Below, piece after piece: positions 25,217-37,154 of a stretch of DNA of 64,000 nucleotides; position 1 is the first letter of the stretch, and each line of letters starts with the position of its first letter. Below the pieces are notes generated by a model. The model was given only the letters and a program-made list of their open reading frames with translations. It was not told the origin of the DNA and made no database searches. The stretch comes from Cordia subcordata (taxonomy: Eukaryota; Streptophyta; Magnoliopsida; Boraginales; Cordiaceae): the NCBI GenBank assembly GCA_028554755.1, contig JAPTOF010000003.1, positions 27,451,501 through 27,515,500 on the forward strand. Reading direction: 5' to 3'. Position numbers and translations under genes: made by a program.

Positions 25217-27511
25217 CAAGGTAAATAATGAGAATGACTTCAATGCTCTCAAACTTGGGTGCATCCCTATAATACTAAATATAATGACGTAAAGACACCT
25301 TCAATTATAATAAAATAGTTATTTATTAATGCAGTGCATAAATTCTTTTCTTTTACAAGTCAATATATAATTCCTTATAATAATGGATCTTCGATACCTT
25401 CACTTACTAAAGAGCTTTAGATTTTGATTATATTAGTTCTTACAACTTTATGTGTTGAATAACAGACTTTAACCACATAAAATAAAATTTGACGTTTAAG
25501 TCAGTATAATCTCAACCATTAGCCTCTCAAATCTTTTACTCATTTGTTTCATATAATATACTAGTGTTTCTTTTATTTGATTGATTGTTGATCTAGAAGA
25601 TAAACAACCGTACACACCCTTTAGATGTCATAAAATCTATTACCCTGCAAATTAGTTTAGTATAAAATTTATGTTTCTGCTCAAAGATATTTAGTATAAA
25701 ATTTTAAACACTAAAATTAAGATAAACAACCGTACACGCCCTTTAGATGTCATAGAATCTATTACCCTGCAAATTAGTTTAGTATACAATTTCTGTTTCT
25801 GATCAAAGATATTTAGTATAAAATGTTAAACGCTAAAATTAAAAAACCTTTATTTGTAAACAATAAGATATATTAAGTGAAAGTATAACATATCTTCAAG
25901 ATAATTGATTAAATGTTAAAATAATTAATTAAAAAATCAAGACAATTATTCATCTATTGACTATTGTTGAACAAACAACTAATGAGTGACCTGAACTTGG
26001 ACAAGTCATGAAATGTAAATTTTTATACAAGGATTATCAAAAGAAAAAAAAAGATAAAATCAAACCAAATGTAAGGTAAAATAAAGACTTAGGTAGATTA
26101 GAATTTAATAAAATATTAACTATATGTTACCTATTAAATAAATAAATAAATATATATATATAGAAAGTTATATATTCTATTTTAAAAAAGAATTTTATTT
26201 TTATGTCCTTGGTATAGATAATTTATATTAGACGTGAAATGTTTCAATCTAGTTATTCATGAAAAAAAATAAAATATCAACATTTGATTCTTAATAGAGG
26301 CCAAACTTTTTTGGTAATAAATATAGAATAAAAGAGCTTGAATAAAATTATCTGATAATTAATAAACATTTGCAATTTACATATTTGTTAATATGTCACA
26401 TAAAATATAAAAATTCACAAATATCTACTTTATTAGATAACTGAAAGATAATATATGACGTGAATAATAAGTATGTAATATTATACCTGTATGGTGCATA
26501 CGGGAAAAATAAGTATTTTTATGCTTTTATTATTATTTATAGTCAATTTTTACAATTAATATAAAGATAAAATAAAAATGTACTTTAAAAAAATTTAATT
26601 TTTAACAAATTGCACTAATCATGAATTTTTACATTTTTGTAAATTTAAATAATCTTAGAAATAAAAAATCAAAATGAAGCAGATGGAATAATGTGAAAAT
26701 GAAAGGAAATAAATATGGACTAAATTTAATTATGAAATTTTTATAATAAAGGGAGATGGACTAAATTTATTTTTTTGGAGGAAAAAATATATGACATGAT
26801 GATACATGACAAAAATTAAAAAGACAAAAATACTATTAAAATTAATATCACTAGAAAATATTTAGGCTTTGTTGCGCTAACCGTAACATTTCATTTGTTG
26901 CGCTATAAAATTTTTAGTAGTTGAGCTTTCAATTGTTTGGAGGATAATATTAAACTTTAAAAACTTATGGAATAATATTTTTAATAAAATAAAAAAGCCA
27001 AATTTTGACATAACGTAAAAATAATTTTTCAAAAATATTTTTTGAGAAGCCCCAAGTTGGAATTAGGTTTCCAACCTTTTCTTAGTTTTTACCTTTATAT
27101 AAAAGTTCTTTGAAAAATGAGACAAACAGATTAAATTTAATTTTTAAATTCACAGAAAAACATCTTGAAATGTTTAAAAGTTGGATTAAACTTAAACGGA
27201 CTTTTTAAATTTTCTAATGAAGACGGGTGCGTGTGTGCCACAGCCTTGCATGTGAGAGTGAGATCAGGATCCCATGCACGCAACAGATTTCTTAACCTGC
27301 CATACAATCAAACATAAGTACGAAATTTTACTTGAAGAGGAAAAAAAAAAAAAGTACAAAGTTAAACTACATACGCGTCTTACCTTTACATTTAACATGC
27401 TTACAACTATTAAATTGTCAAAATTAAATTTTAAAGTAAAATAAATTGGAGTTTTTCGCATGTCACCTGTCAAATAAAAATTCCTTCGTGTCGCCCTCTG
27501 GTCGGCGAAAC
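25217..27511. other. Intergenic DNA upstream of ARF, including a leader duplicate
   Basis: AT-rich. 25517-25842 is the ARF-leader-like duplication described separately. Another GTATGGTGCATACGGG hairpin-like motif lies at about 26489-26504. About 26865-27200 has eroded MITE character (GGCTTTGTTGCGCTAACC on the left, GACAAACAGATTAA on the right). No gene. Confidence 0.5.
25517..25842 (+). repeat. Diverged duplicate of the ARF 5' leader, itself internally duplicated
   Basis: CATTAGCCTCTCAAATC, TTTTACTCATTTGT and GATTGATTGTTGATCTAGAAG followed by ATAAACAAC occur here in the same order as in the ARF leader at 27951-28050. The match continues to TTAGTTTAGTATA, which in the ARF copy sits at the leader donor. 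A 122-bp unit is then repeated head-to-tail (25599-25720, 25721-25842; GATAAACAACCGTACAC at both starts). The ARF coding region is not repeated nearby. Confidence 0.75.
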
Positions 27512-27528
27512 AAAAAAGGCTTTTTCAT

Positions 27529-27788
27529 GCCCCCAGGGGCATAGATGAGTTGGTAAGTGGCCAGGTGATTAGGGTGGAGACACCCTGACAACGCGGGATC
27601 GAGTCCGTGTGGCGGCAGTACTCCGCTGAAATATTGCGGGGGCTGTTGCTGGATTTCCACGCCCGTTGGTCCTCCCCCTGGTCGGGCTACCACTCACGCA
27701 CATCCCTCGATTTACCTCCCGCCTGATTAAGGGGCCTCTGGCCAGGTGGGAAAGGGGTTCTCCTTTGGTTAACCCTTTAAAAAAAAAA
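27529..27788 (+). mobile_element. tRNA-derived SINE with poly-A tail
   Basis: A roughly 260-bp, GC-richer block with Pol III box A-like ATAGATGAGTTGG (about 27541-27553) and box B-like GGGATCGAGTCC (27595-27606). It ends in a poly-A run and is bracketed by a 17-bp target-site duplication (AAAAAAGGCTTTTTCAT at 27512-27528 and 27789-27805). It lies just upstream of the presumed ARF transcription start. The minus-strand frames over it are artefacts. Confidence 0.88.
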
Positions 27789-27819
27789 AAAAAAGGCTTT
27801 TTCATTTTTCACTACTCCT

Positions 27820-28444
27820 CCTCTCCTTTCCTGTGAAGTGTTGTTTCTGCGTGTCTTGTCTCTCTGCTCTCTCTCTCTCTCTCATTGCTTAAAAACCATC
27901 CTCATTCTTTGCTTTCTTGCAACAGTTGTTGTTGCCATAGCTTTACACAACAATTAGCCTCTCAAATCTCTTTCTTTGTTTTACTCATTTGTACCATATA
28001 GTTGTTTGTTTTTGTTTGATTGATTGTTGATCTAGAAGATAAACAACACTAGATACCTGTTATAGAATCTACCCACCCGAAGGACATATTTTGAAGGTTA
28101 GTTTAGTATACAATCTCGCTTTCTCATAAAAGTTGTTTAGTTTCTTTGGTTGTTGAATCTTCAGTTTTTCAGGTCTGGAAAAGCAAAATTTTTGAGTTTT
28201 TTCAAAAGAAATGGAGTTAATTTTGATCTATTAAGCTTGTTACAACAAAAAAGATTCGTTTTTAGACATATTTGTACAATGCTATTAGCCAGATTATTGT
28301 GTCGAACAAGGGATTAATATCTGTATTTTTTTTTTTTTTTTGGTTGTGTTTTCAGAATTTTTTGGGAGAGAAAAAAGAGGTTTCAGAGAATTGATTTGGA
28401 CCTTGTATGTGTTAGAGAGAGCTGGCTTTTGGAATCTGAGTAAA
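27820..28444 (+). promoter_or_regulatory. ARF 5' leader with intron and a two-codon uORF
   Basis: A CT-rich initiator region (about 27823-27890) is followed by an ATG-free leader exon ending at 28096 (TTTTGAAG|GTTAGT). An intron runs to 28355 (poly-T, TTTTCAG), and the second leader segment is 28356-28444. That segment contains ATG TGT TAG (28407-28415), a two-codon uORF 29 nt before the main start. Leader splicing is inferred from the motifs; transcript data are not available here. Confidence 0.55.
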
Positions 28445-31103
28445 ATGATAAACATCGTGAACTCAATGAAACAACCCATGAATGAAGTGGAAAGATATTT
28501 GGACCCTCAGTTGTGGCACGCTTGTGCTGGTGGGATGGTCCAAATGCCACCTCTGAGCTCTCAAGTCTATTATTTTCCTCAGGGTCATGCTGAACATGCC
28601 AATAAAAATGTGGATTTTGGAAAGTTTCCTAGAATTCCACCTTTCATTCTTTGTAGAGTATCATCCACTAAATACTTGGCTGATACCGAGACGGATGAGG
28701 TTTATGCAAAGATTAGGCTAGTTCCATTGAAGGGTAACGAGTGTGATTTTGAGGATGATTGTAGATTCTTGGGTTTTGATAAGAGTGAGGCGGCGCAGGA
28801 CAAACCCAATTCGTTTGCAAAGACATTGACTCAGTCTGATGCAAACAATGGTGGTGGTTTCTCTGTGCCCCGGTACTGTGCTGAGACTATCTTTCCGCGG
28901 TTGGATTACTCGGCCGAACCCCCTGTCCAGACCATTTTAGCTAAAGATGTTCATGGGGAGGTTTGGAAATTTAGGCATATCTACAGGGGAACACCAAGGC
29001 GTCATCTTTTGACAACAGGGTGGAGTAACTTTGTGAATCAGAAGAAGCTTGTCGCAGGTGACTCGATTGTGTTCTTGAGGGCAGAAAATGGGGATCTTTG
29101 CATTGGAATCCGGAGGGCAAAGAGAGGCATAGGTGTTGGACCTGAGGCACCCTCTGGATGGAATCCAGGAGGTGGACATTGTGCCTCCTCTCTTTACCAA
29201 GGATTTTCTGGATGTTTAGCTGAAGAAGATAGTAGGTTCAGCAGAAATGGTAAGGGAGGAAATGGCAGTTGCAACACTAGGGAAAGTGGAAAAGTAAGGG
29301 CCGAATCAATTCTTGAAGCAGCTACACTTGCTGCAAATAGTCACCCATTTGAGGTTATTTACTATCCGCGTGCAAGCACTCCAGAATTTGTCGTAAAGGC
29401 CTCAGCCGTGAGGACTGCAATGAGAGTTCAGTGGTGTTCTGGGATGAGATTCAAGATGCCTTTTGAGACTGAAGATTCATCTCGAATCAGCTGGTTCATG
29501 GGGACCATATCTGCTGTTCAAGTTGATGATCCAATCAATTGGCCTAATTCTCCATGGCGCCTCCTCCAGGTAAATTACGTTGAGTTTGCCTTTTGCACTG
29601 GTATATTTACAGCTCACAGCTTTCCTTCAAAAATAATTCTGTCCTACTGCTCTTTGATAAGGTATAATTGTTACATCTCTTCATCATAACGAGTCAGAAC
29701 TCCAACGAAAGAAACTTTTGAGCTTTTACCACCACCTTCTATTTGTTCCAACCATTCTGAAATAATGTCTTGAAATAGACTTATTGTCCTTGACTATATC
29801 AGAAAAATAACCTTTTCAGTTTTCTACTGATTGTACAAGTCCAAGAATGTCAGGTTTAGAAACATCAATCTGATAAGTTGTTCAATTTGATTAAGGTAAC
29901 CATTGAATGGATGGAAGTGGCTGTTGGATTTATGCATCTAGGACAAGATTTAGAAGTCTGGAATGCTAGCACCTGAGGAAATGGTTCTTTTAACCACTCA
30001 AATTGTTCACTTCTATTTGGTTCTAACTACACCTTGCTAAACTCCTACAGGTAGCATGGGATGAGCCAGATCTACTTCAAAATGTGAAGAGAGTCAGCCC
30101 ATGGTTGGTTGAATTGGTATCTAACATGCCAGCCATCCATCTCTCCCCATTTTCACCACCAAGAAAGAAGTTGCGGCTTCCACAACCTCCAGAATTTCCC
30201 CTTGTTGGGCAAATTCCGATGCCATCATTTCTCAGCAATCCCATAAGCCCCAAAAGTGCGTTTTGTTGTTTGACAGACAACATTCCTGCAGGCGTACAGG
30301 GAGCCAGGCATGCTCAAATTGGATTACCGTCATTGGGACTCCACCTCAACAAACTGCAGGCAGGGCTATTTCCATTTGGATTGAAGCAGAGTGATCATTC
30401 TGCCCCATCTCCTAGATATCCCAGTAACCGTTGCATGGCGAACTCTGAAAATGAGGAGAATGTATCTTGCTTGCTGACAATAGGAAATCCAAGCCAAAGT
30501 TCAAAGATTTCTAAAGAAACGAAAAATCCAACTTTTGTTTTGTTCGGGAAACCAATTCTAACTGAGCAGCAGATCTCTCGAAGCTGTTCTGGGGATACAG
30601 TTGGGAAAAGTTCGACACATTCAAATCCAGAGAAGATGACAAATCTCTCTGATGGTTCCGGATCAACTGTTCTCCAAAATGGTCCTTCAGATAACTCTTC
30701 AGATGAAGTTCCATGGTACAAAGATAAAAAATCTCAGTTTGCATTTGAGGTTGGTAAATGCAAAGTGTTCGTGGAATCCAAGGATATCGGCAGGACTCTT
30801 GACCTGACAGTTCTTAGATCATATCAGGAGCTGTACAGAAAGCTGGGTGATGTGATTGAGTTAGAAAGATCAGAGATGTTAAGCAATGTATTTTATCAAA
30901 ACATGGCGGGTGCCGTTAAGCATATTGGAGATGAACCATTCAGGTAATAGACCAGACATTCATTCACAAATGGTCCTTGCTGACCTAGTTATATATCCAC
31001 TAAGCATACTGAATCAGTCTTTTATTGTCACAGTGAATTTTTGAAGACCGCTAGGAAGCTAACAATTGTGAGAGATTCCAGCAGCAACAACATTGGGGGT
31101 TAG
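28445..31103 (+). CDS. ARF16: Auxin response factor, ARF10/ARF16 clade (miR160-targeted repressor class)
   Basis: Nuclear DNA-binding factor acting at AuxRE (TGTC) promoters; clade C ARFs are mostly repressors of auxin-responsive genes. Coding exons 28445-29569, 30051-30943 and 31034-31103 join in frame to 695 residues; Arabidopsis ARF16 is about 670. Domains: dimerisation/B3 DNA-binding region (about 20-230) with TLTQSDANNGGGFSVPRYC and RHIYRGTPRRHLLTTGWS; auxin-response ancillary domain (about 290-375, ending ISWFMGTISAVQ); a variable middle region; a C-terminal PB1-like segment (CKVFVESKDIGRTLDLTVL ... NEPF-like end, here DEPFSEFLKTARRLTIV). The start MINIVNSMK resembles ARF16, and no in-frame ATG lies upstream. 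The intact miR160 site is in exon 2. Assignment to ARF16 rather than a paralogue such as the ARF18-named members is by resemblance. Confidence 0.94.
30290..30310 (+). promoter_or_regulatory. miR160 target site in ARF exon 2
   Basis: Against the reverse complement of miR160 this 21-nt stretch matches everywhere except the first base (opposite miRNA position 21) and the fifth (a G:U wobble opposite position 17). The seed and cleavage region (CAGGGAGCCAGGCA) is perfect. It encodes AGVQGARHA, the site position conserved in ARF10/16/17. Cleavage is expected between bases opposite miRNA positions 10 and 11. Confidence 0.93.
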
Positions 31104-33649
31104 CGTGGAATTTCAATCTCTTTTAGATGTACAGTCGAAGGACTACAACCCGCGTAGTTTCAATTAGTTTCTTCTTTTTAGATCTTTTATTTTTTGTCGT
31201 TGTGGGATGAAGTTTCTGCAACATCGGAGACATGTAACCTGAAAGACTTGTAGTAGGCCTTCCTTTTTTATTTATTTTCCTTCTTAAAGAACAAACAGCT
31301 GCTGTATTCCCCTAACCTGTGTAATGTAAGTTCTGTAATTTCAAGTTTTTGCTGGAATCGCAATAGACATATGCTTTTCGTCCAGAATATGACTTGTATT
31401 ACGTTATGAAAGAGATTCAAATTATCGGCGGTTCGATTCAGCATGATGGAATGAGGGTGATAAGACTGCAATTCCAATCTTGACATTATTTTCTTACCAT
31501 ATGATACACTATTTCATTCCCTTGTTAACTTTCATTTCATGATACGGTGGTCAATTTTGGGGGGGGACCATTTTGCAGAACAGCCACAAGGGTTTGGTCG
31601 CATGCGTATACCTGAACAACTAAATGTGGATAAGAAACTAATTTGTGAGTGACAGCAAATATGCACAGTTTTAATTAAGTAGGTTTTTCTAGCTTGCCAA
31701 CTAAAAAGTCAAGAGTTTCCACACCCACATTGAACGGGAACTAATTAATACACACGCACATAATTACACAAGTCCAAAGCAATGGTTCATGTGATTATTT
31801 ATCAAAGTGTCATGACCAAGTTAAGCCTTCCCCAGAAGCCGGATCTTTAAGTTGGTTCTCGGGATTCTAATCTTCACTGAACTCACAAAATAAACGGGAT
31901 ATCATGATAATATTAATTTGTAGAATCACTTATCTCTCATAATTAGGCGAAGATTCTCTCTTAATTATTAGTTTTTTCCGTTTCAACGCGTATAAGCCGG
32001 GTACTCTGGCTTTCATATAGTGAACGGTTCAGTTAAATAAAGTTGCGTAATCTTTATTGCAAAATTATCTTAGATCCACCCCCTAATTATGACACCAAAA
32101 AGACTTTGATTTGGACATAGAAGTGCTACAACACACAGCTGTTTCCACACGATGCTTTTAATTTCTGTTTGTGATCCCAAGTGTGGTTAGCTCTAATCCC
32201 GAGTATGATATTTCAACTTCGAAACAAGAAAACCTACTGTGGTGCCGCAAGAATTGGTAAAGATTAGGCTATGAAAGTTTGGGATTCGAATCAGAATTAA
32301 TTAAAAATTTTAAGATTTTGCCTTAATAAATGAAGGATTAATACATATTTAAGAGCTTGTCGGCAAATGGGTAATATGTTAACAATTTTCTTCGTGCGTT
32401 GGAGAGTGGCTTCAGAGTGCTGCCACTCCACTAGCAAAGATTACGGGATCAGAGATTAACCCCATCTCACGCTTTCTTTTTGGAATTGTATTTGACAAAC
32501 TTTTATTTTATTAATATTTTTTAAGACTCCACTTCTTCTTTTTTTTCTTTCTATTTTTTATTTTTTCAATTTCTTTTCAATAACATTTTGACAGAAAAGA
32601 TACGATCATAGCTCATGAAGCGTAAGAAATAAAGAGACTGGTTTCCAAGAAAATGATCTCTTGGAATTTATTCAAACTGGAGTCACAAGCAAAGTGCCCG
32701 TTCATGTTCTAAATGCTTGGTAACTAAAACAAGAGCCCGTTAGAATATTTTTCCTCTTAGAATTTCAAATATTATTCATCATTGTTTGGGTAGTCACATC
32801 AAATAAAATGACATATTTTGGCTATATTTTCTCTTGTAACAAGAAAAATTCAATTAACAAAACTTGATTATTGGAACAATCGACGGAATCTAACCACTGA
32901 TAGGCAAACCTTGAGTATATAGCACATCCTCTAAATTAAGCACGCGAGGCAAGTCGAGGGAACTTAATCTAGGACAGGAGACTGAGATCGAACTCGAATC
33001 AAGACACCACTCGACCTCAACTCTTATCGCTGGGTATTCGTGAGAGACCTATTTTGACAATATTTATCATTATATGTACAATATCAATCATATTTTATAA
33101 ATTAATCTAAATATAACTTATAATATTATTAATTACGTAAAATTTGATAATATTAAATTAATGTTGAAATATCACACGAGTTAACATTGGTATGACACTA
33201 TTAGCCCAAATAAAAGAAAAAGTAAAGAGAGTAGAGAGAAAAGATAGGTCCACGTGTATGCGTGAAGGAAGTGGACTGAAAAAACAATAAAGCAAAAAAC
33301 CAAAAGCAAACAAAATGAATTGTAGTGCTGGGGGTGGGTTGGGTTGAAGTGTTCGGTGGTGCATGGGAGGGAGGATGATGACATTACGATGACAGACTGA
33401 CAAACGTAGCAAGCTAACAGACATACGACACATTCCCCGTATCTGGAAGTGGCCCCCACCTCTTTTTTTTTTTTTTAATGTTAAAATATTACACACACCA
33501 ACACACACACGAACTAATCTACACCCCCTCCGTACCCCACGTGTGGACCCCACCACCCCCCCCGGCAACCCAACCCTCGCAGGGCGGCGTCGTGGTCAAC
33601 CCGGCCCCCCGCTTCGTTACAACGCTTACGCCGTCTTGATGCTTGGGCT

Positions 33650-33651
<2 letters not shown>
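31104..33651. other. ARF 3' UTR followed by intergenic DNA
   Basis: The ARF 3' UTR probably ends before 31.4 kb (TTTTTATTTATTTTCC and similar U-rich stretches). Beyond it I see no gene. About 32225-32300 contains tRNA-like motifs (GCAAGAATTGGTAAAG, GGGATTCGAATCAG), possibly a SINE remnant. The frames at 33158-33568 and 33181-33459 lie in low-complexity sequence. Confidence 0.45.

Positions 33652-33717
<66 letters not shown>
33652..33717. repeat. (CT)33 microsatellite
   Basis: An uninterrupted CT dinucleotide tract of about 66 bp, so probably recently expanded. The frames across it (33519-33740 minus, 33543-33770 plus) are repeat translations. Confidence 0.95.
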
Positions 33718-33719
<2 letters not shown>

Positions 33720-33746
33720 CTTCGTTTCTGGATCACTCACTTCTCT

Positions 33747-34487
33747 GGGAAAATTTTTTTTTTACCCTAGTTTTAAGTTTTTATGACAAAAATACCCTAC
33801 TTCTGAAATTCATTTTAAAAATACTCTTTTCGGTACCGTGCACGGATTCCGAAATTTGAAAAATTAAAAAAAAACAATTACGTTTCCGCAATTTGAAAAA
33901 AATTAAAAAATAAAATGTTACTAAAAACGGTAAGTCACCTATCGAAAATGGGACAAATTCAGTAAGTCACCTACCGAATTTGTCCCATTTTTGGTAAGTC
34001 ACCTACCGTTCCCGTTTTCGTTAAAAACTCAATCGTTTATTTTTTAAAATTTTTTAAAATTTTGAGATCCGTGAACGGTAAGTCATCTGCCGAAAATGGG
34101 ACAAATTCGGTAAGTGACACCGTTTTCGTTAAAAACTCAATCGTTTATTTTTTTAAATTTTTTCAAATTTTAGGATCAGTGAATGGTAAGTTATTTACCG
34201 AAAATGGGACAAATTCGGTAAGTGACACCGTTTTCGTTAAAAACTCAATCGTTTATTTTTTAAAATTTTTTCAAATTTTGGGATCCGTGAACGGTAAGTC
34301 ACCTACACCGTTTTCGTGAAAAACTCAATCGTTTATTTTTTAAATTTTTTCAAATTTTGGGATTCGTGAATGGTAAGTCACCTACCGAAAATGGGACACC
34401 GAAAAAGGGTATTTTTGAAAACTATTTGAAAACAAGGGTATTTTTACAATTATTTTTTAAAAAAAGGGTAAAAATAAAAATTATCCC
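33747..34487. mobile_element. Terminal-inverted-repeat element with an internal tandem array
   Basis: The ends are inverted: GGGAAAATTTTTTTTTTACC on the left, and on the right GGGTAAAAATAAAAATTATC followed by CC. An 8-bp direct repeat ACTTCTCT flanks them (33739-33746 and 34488-34495). The interior is an array of roughly 80-110-bp units: AAAAACTCAATCGTTTATTTT, an A/T run, a GTGAACGGTAAGTCACC-type palindromic block (CGGTAAGTCACCTACCG) and GAAAATGGGACAAATTCGG. There are nine GTAAGT hexamers on the plus strand. No protein is supported; frames at 34062-34319 and 34357-34563 are array translations. Confidence 0.78.
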
Positions 34488-35571
34488 ACTTCTCTCTGTG
34501 GATTTTGTATGTAAAAGTCAAATTATCTTTACTTGTATTTGTTACTCAACTTTTTCTTTTTAGATCCCTATGTATATCTCTTCTCTTACCATATTATTAG
34601 AAGATGAAATATTAGAGAATTAAATTATTTTGTATAAATAAATTAAATTTTTTAAAACTAACATTTAAGATTTTTATTAATTAATTTTAAGGTGAAATTT
34701 CTTGAAGTATATGAGTGTCTCTTTTTGTATTTTCACCTTTGTCTTGTAAGAGTAAAGACCGAGATTTTAATCAAATTAAACTAAAAATTAAGGTGAGGAA
34801 ACCCAAAACCTCGTCAATTTTATAGAGATGGATTTCTTTTCCCCTTATGGCAATACTCATGTATCTCAATTCTTTTTAATAAAAAGATATTATCTTTATG
34901 GAATTTTATTTTATTATTAAAAGGGAGTCTCTAATTTAGTCAGTCATAAATCAACTTTAGGCCACTGGTAGTCTTTGTTTTTTCTGTTGTCAGATCGTCT
35001 ACGAACTCAAACTTAGCTTAGTCAACGCCCTCTTTTGTCTAGTGGAAAATTTTTTTAGTGTAAAAAGATAAATTTAACCCCACAAAACATTATTTAAATA
35101 TAAGTGCTAAATTATATAAATTTAATCTCTACAGATTTTTTTAAAAAAATTTTCTCATGGCCCCCTAATTTGTTTCTCTCCTTTTCTTTTTCTTGAAGAT
35201 CTTATTGTAGTGGTTCTTTTTTAGTGTATATTTTTTCATGTGCATATGATACTTTAATGAATTTTTTTAATAAATAAATAATTTTAGAGGATAAATTTCA
35301 ATAATGCTTAATATATTTATTTTACTAGTTAGGTCTTACAAAATAAGCTGAAGAAAGTTCATAAATTTTGGGTGGCTTTTTATAGAGAATTTATTTTGTG
35401 TGTTTCTTCATATAAAATTTATTTATTTCATTAGCTGGATAATTTCATCAAAGAGAAAAGAATCTAGTTTCACCTATTGGATCATTAAATTTTTCTTTAC
35501 GTAATCTTATATTAATTTGTTAAATAGTATTTTCTTTACACTTGTTTGTATTTTAAATATTTACATTACCG

Positions 35572-35950
35572 ACTTTTGTTGCTATGATTATTGTCAAATA
35601 TGTGGCACCCTCATCATTACTTTAGAAGAGAGAGAGATTTGTCATTTTACTTAATACTATTTCCTAGTTAATTTACATTCAAATTTGAAAATAGATCTTG
35701 AATACTATTTCTTAGGTGATTTACATTTATTATGAGAATAAATCTTGGCCCTTTCCATACCACTTTTGTTATTATGATTATTGTCAAATATGTGTTGCTC
35801 TCTTTATCACTTTAGATGAGAGAGAGATTTGTCATTTTACTTAATACTATTTCCTAGTTAATTTACATTCATATATGAAAATAAATCTCGGCCATCTCCA
35901 TGATGAATTTCTGGTCCTGTCCCTAACTATACTTCTAATCATTCTATTTA
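35572..35950. repeat. Tandem duplication, period 190 bp
   Basis: ACTTTTGTTGCTATGATTAT at 35572 recurs at 35762 as ACTTTTGTTATTATGATTAT. Both copies continue through ATTGTCAAATATGTG, GAGAGAGATTTGTCATTTT and TTTCCTAGTTAATTTACATT. The copies are similar over most of the unit. Unknown origin. Confidence 0.75.
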
Positions 35951-37154
35951 GAAAAAAATAAATTATCAACGTCATTACTTATCATTTACATTTATGCTTC
36001 CTGGAAGAAGCCTTGTGTTGGTCTAATGATCTACTTGGGATCATGATGTCTAGTTGTCTATATATTTATACAATAAAATCGGCCAAGTGTAATTTATTAT
36101 ATATGTGTGTATATATATATATATGTGTGTGTGTGTATATATATGATTATAAGCATTTGCAATATATACAGATTTGGTGAAGTTGACCCTTTCACCTGAC
36201 ACATCGGGATCGCTACAACGCGATGCCATGGCAGTAGGCGGAGTATCAAATTTGAGTTGATTAAAGTCTCTGCATTCTACCAGCGTAAAAACAGCTTGCA
36301 AAACATGTTTCAGATGCACAAATTAATAAATAATCGCTAAGTTTTGACTTTCATTTCATTTTGGGGCAAAAAATAACTTATGAATACTATACTGGGCATA
36401 GAAACAATATCACTTTTCGTTTTATTAACTTTCAATTTCTAAATTTTTATTAATAATATATTTATAATAATAAAAGATATTCCTCTATAAAATTTTTATG
36501 AAAAATATTTTCTAACGTGACAATATAATCAAATACCAAATAACTTCTTTAAAATACTTCCTCTCGACAAGTTATTTTACCTGAAACAGATGGAAGCTAC
36601 GTAGAAGGTGAAATTCCAAAATTTTAGCGTGATGATATAAACAGTTAGTTATCAAAGAAGACCTTTAATATCTAGAAATCAGAAACAAAGACGTAAGCTT
36701 CGTTCAAAACTTCAAACTCTTGACCAAAACCAAAAACAGAAAACCTTAATTAATCCACGTGATAATTTATTAACTCAAAACTGAGGGCTCTTTACCTTTT
36801 TTTTTTTTTTTGGGTCAAAGCTTATAGTGATGAGAGCTCTGCAACAAGATGAAATTGGAGTCTAAAAACAACGAAGTCTTTTAGCAAAACGAAGCATCAT
36901 GCATGTCACCAAATTCTAGCCGCGAGGTTTATGCGAGAAATAATAGCTCATTGAGTGGCCTTGTAGAAAATTTATTGCTCCGCTCATGTAACAAGAACAT
37001 AGCAATTATGTTCTTATTAAAAACCACAAACAATGCATTTATTTTAGCGAAAAGGGTGCATGCAAGTTGTATTATTAAGACTTTCTAGAGGGCAACATTC
37101 AATAATTATTAGACTTAACGTTTATAGTTGGCACTGATCTTATATATTTACTTA

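Noticed and set aside
27463..27805. Minus-strand frames with Gly/Pro-rich translation
   Set aside because: They read the SINE in reverse.
28340..28444. N-terminal extension of the ARF frame
   Set aside because: No ATG occurs in this part of the frame and an acceptor (TTTTCAG) ends at 28355, so it is leader.
33519..33770. Arg-Glu and Ser-Leu repeat proteins
   Set aside because: Translations of the CT microsatellite.
33900..34400. CRISPR-like direct repeats
   Set aside because: Spacing and units vary, the units are palindromic TE parts, and this is plant nuclear DNA.
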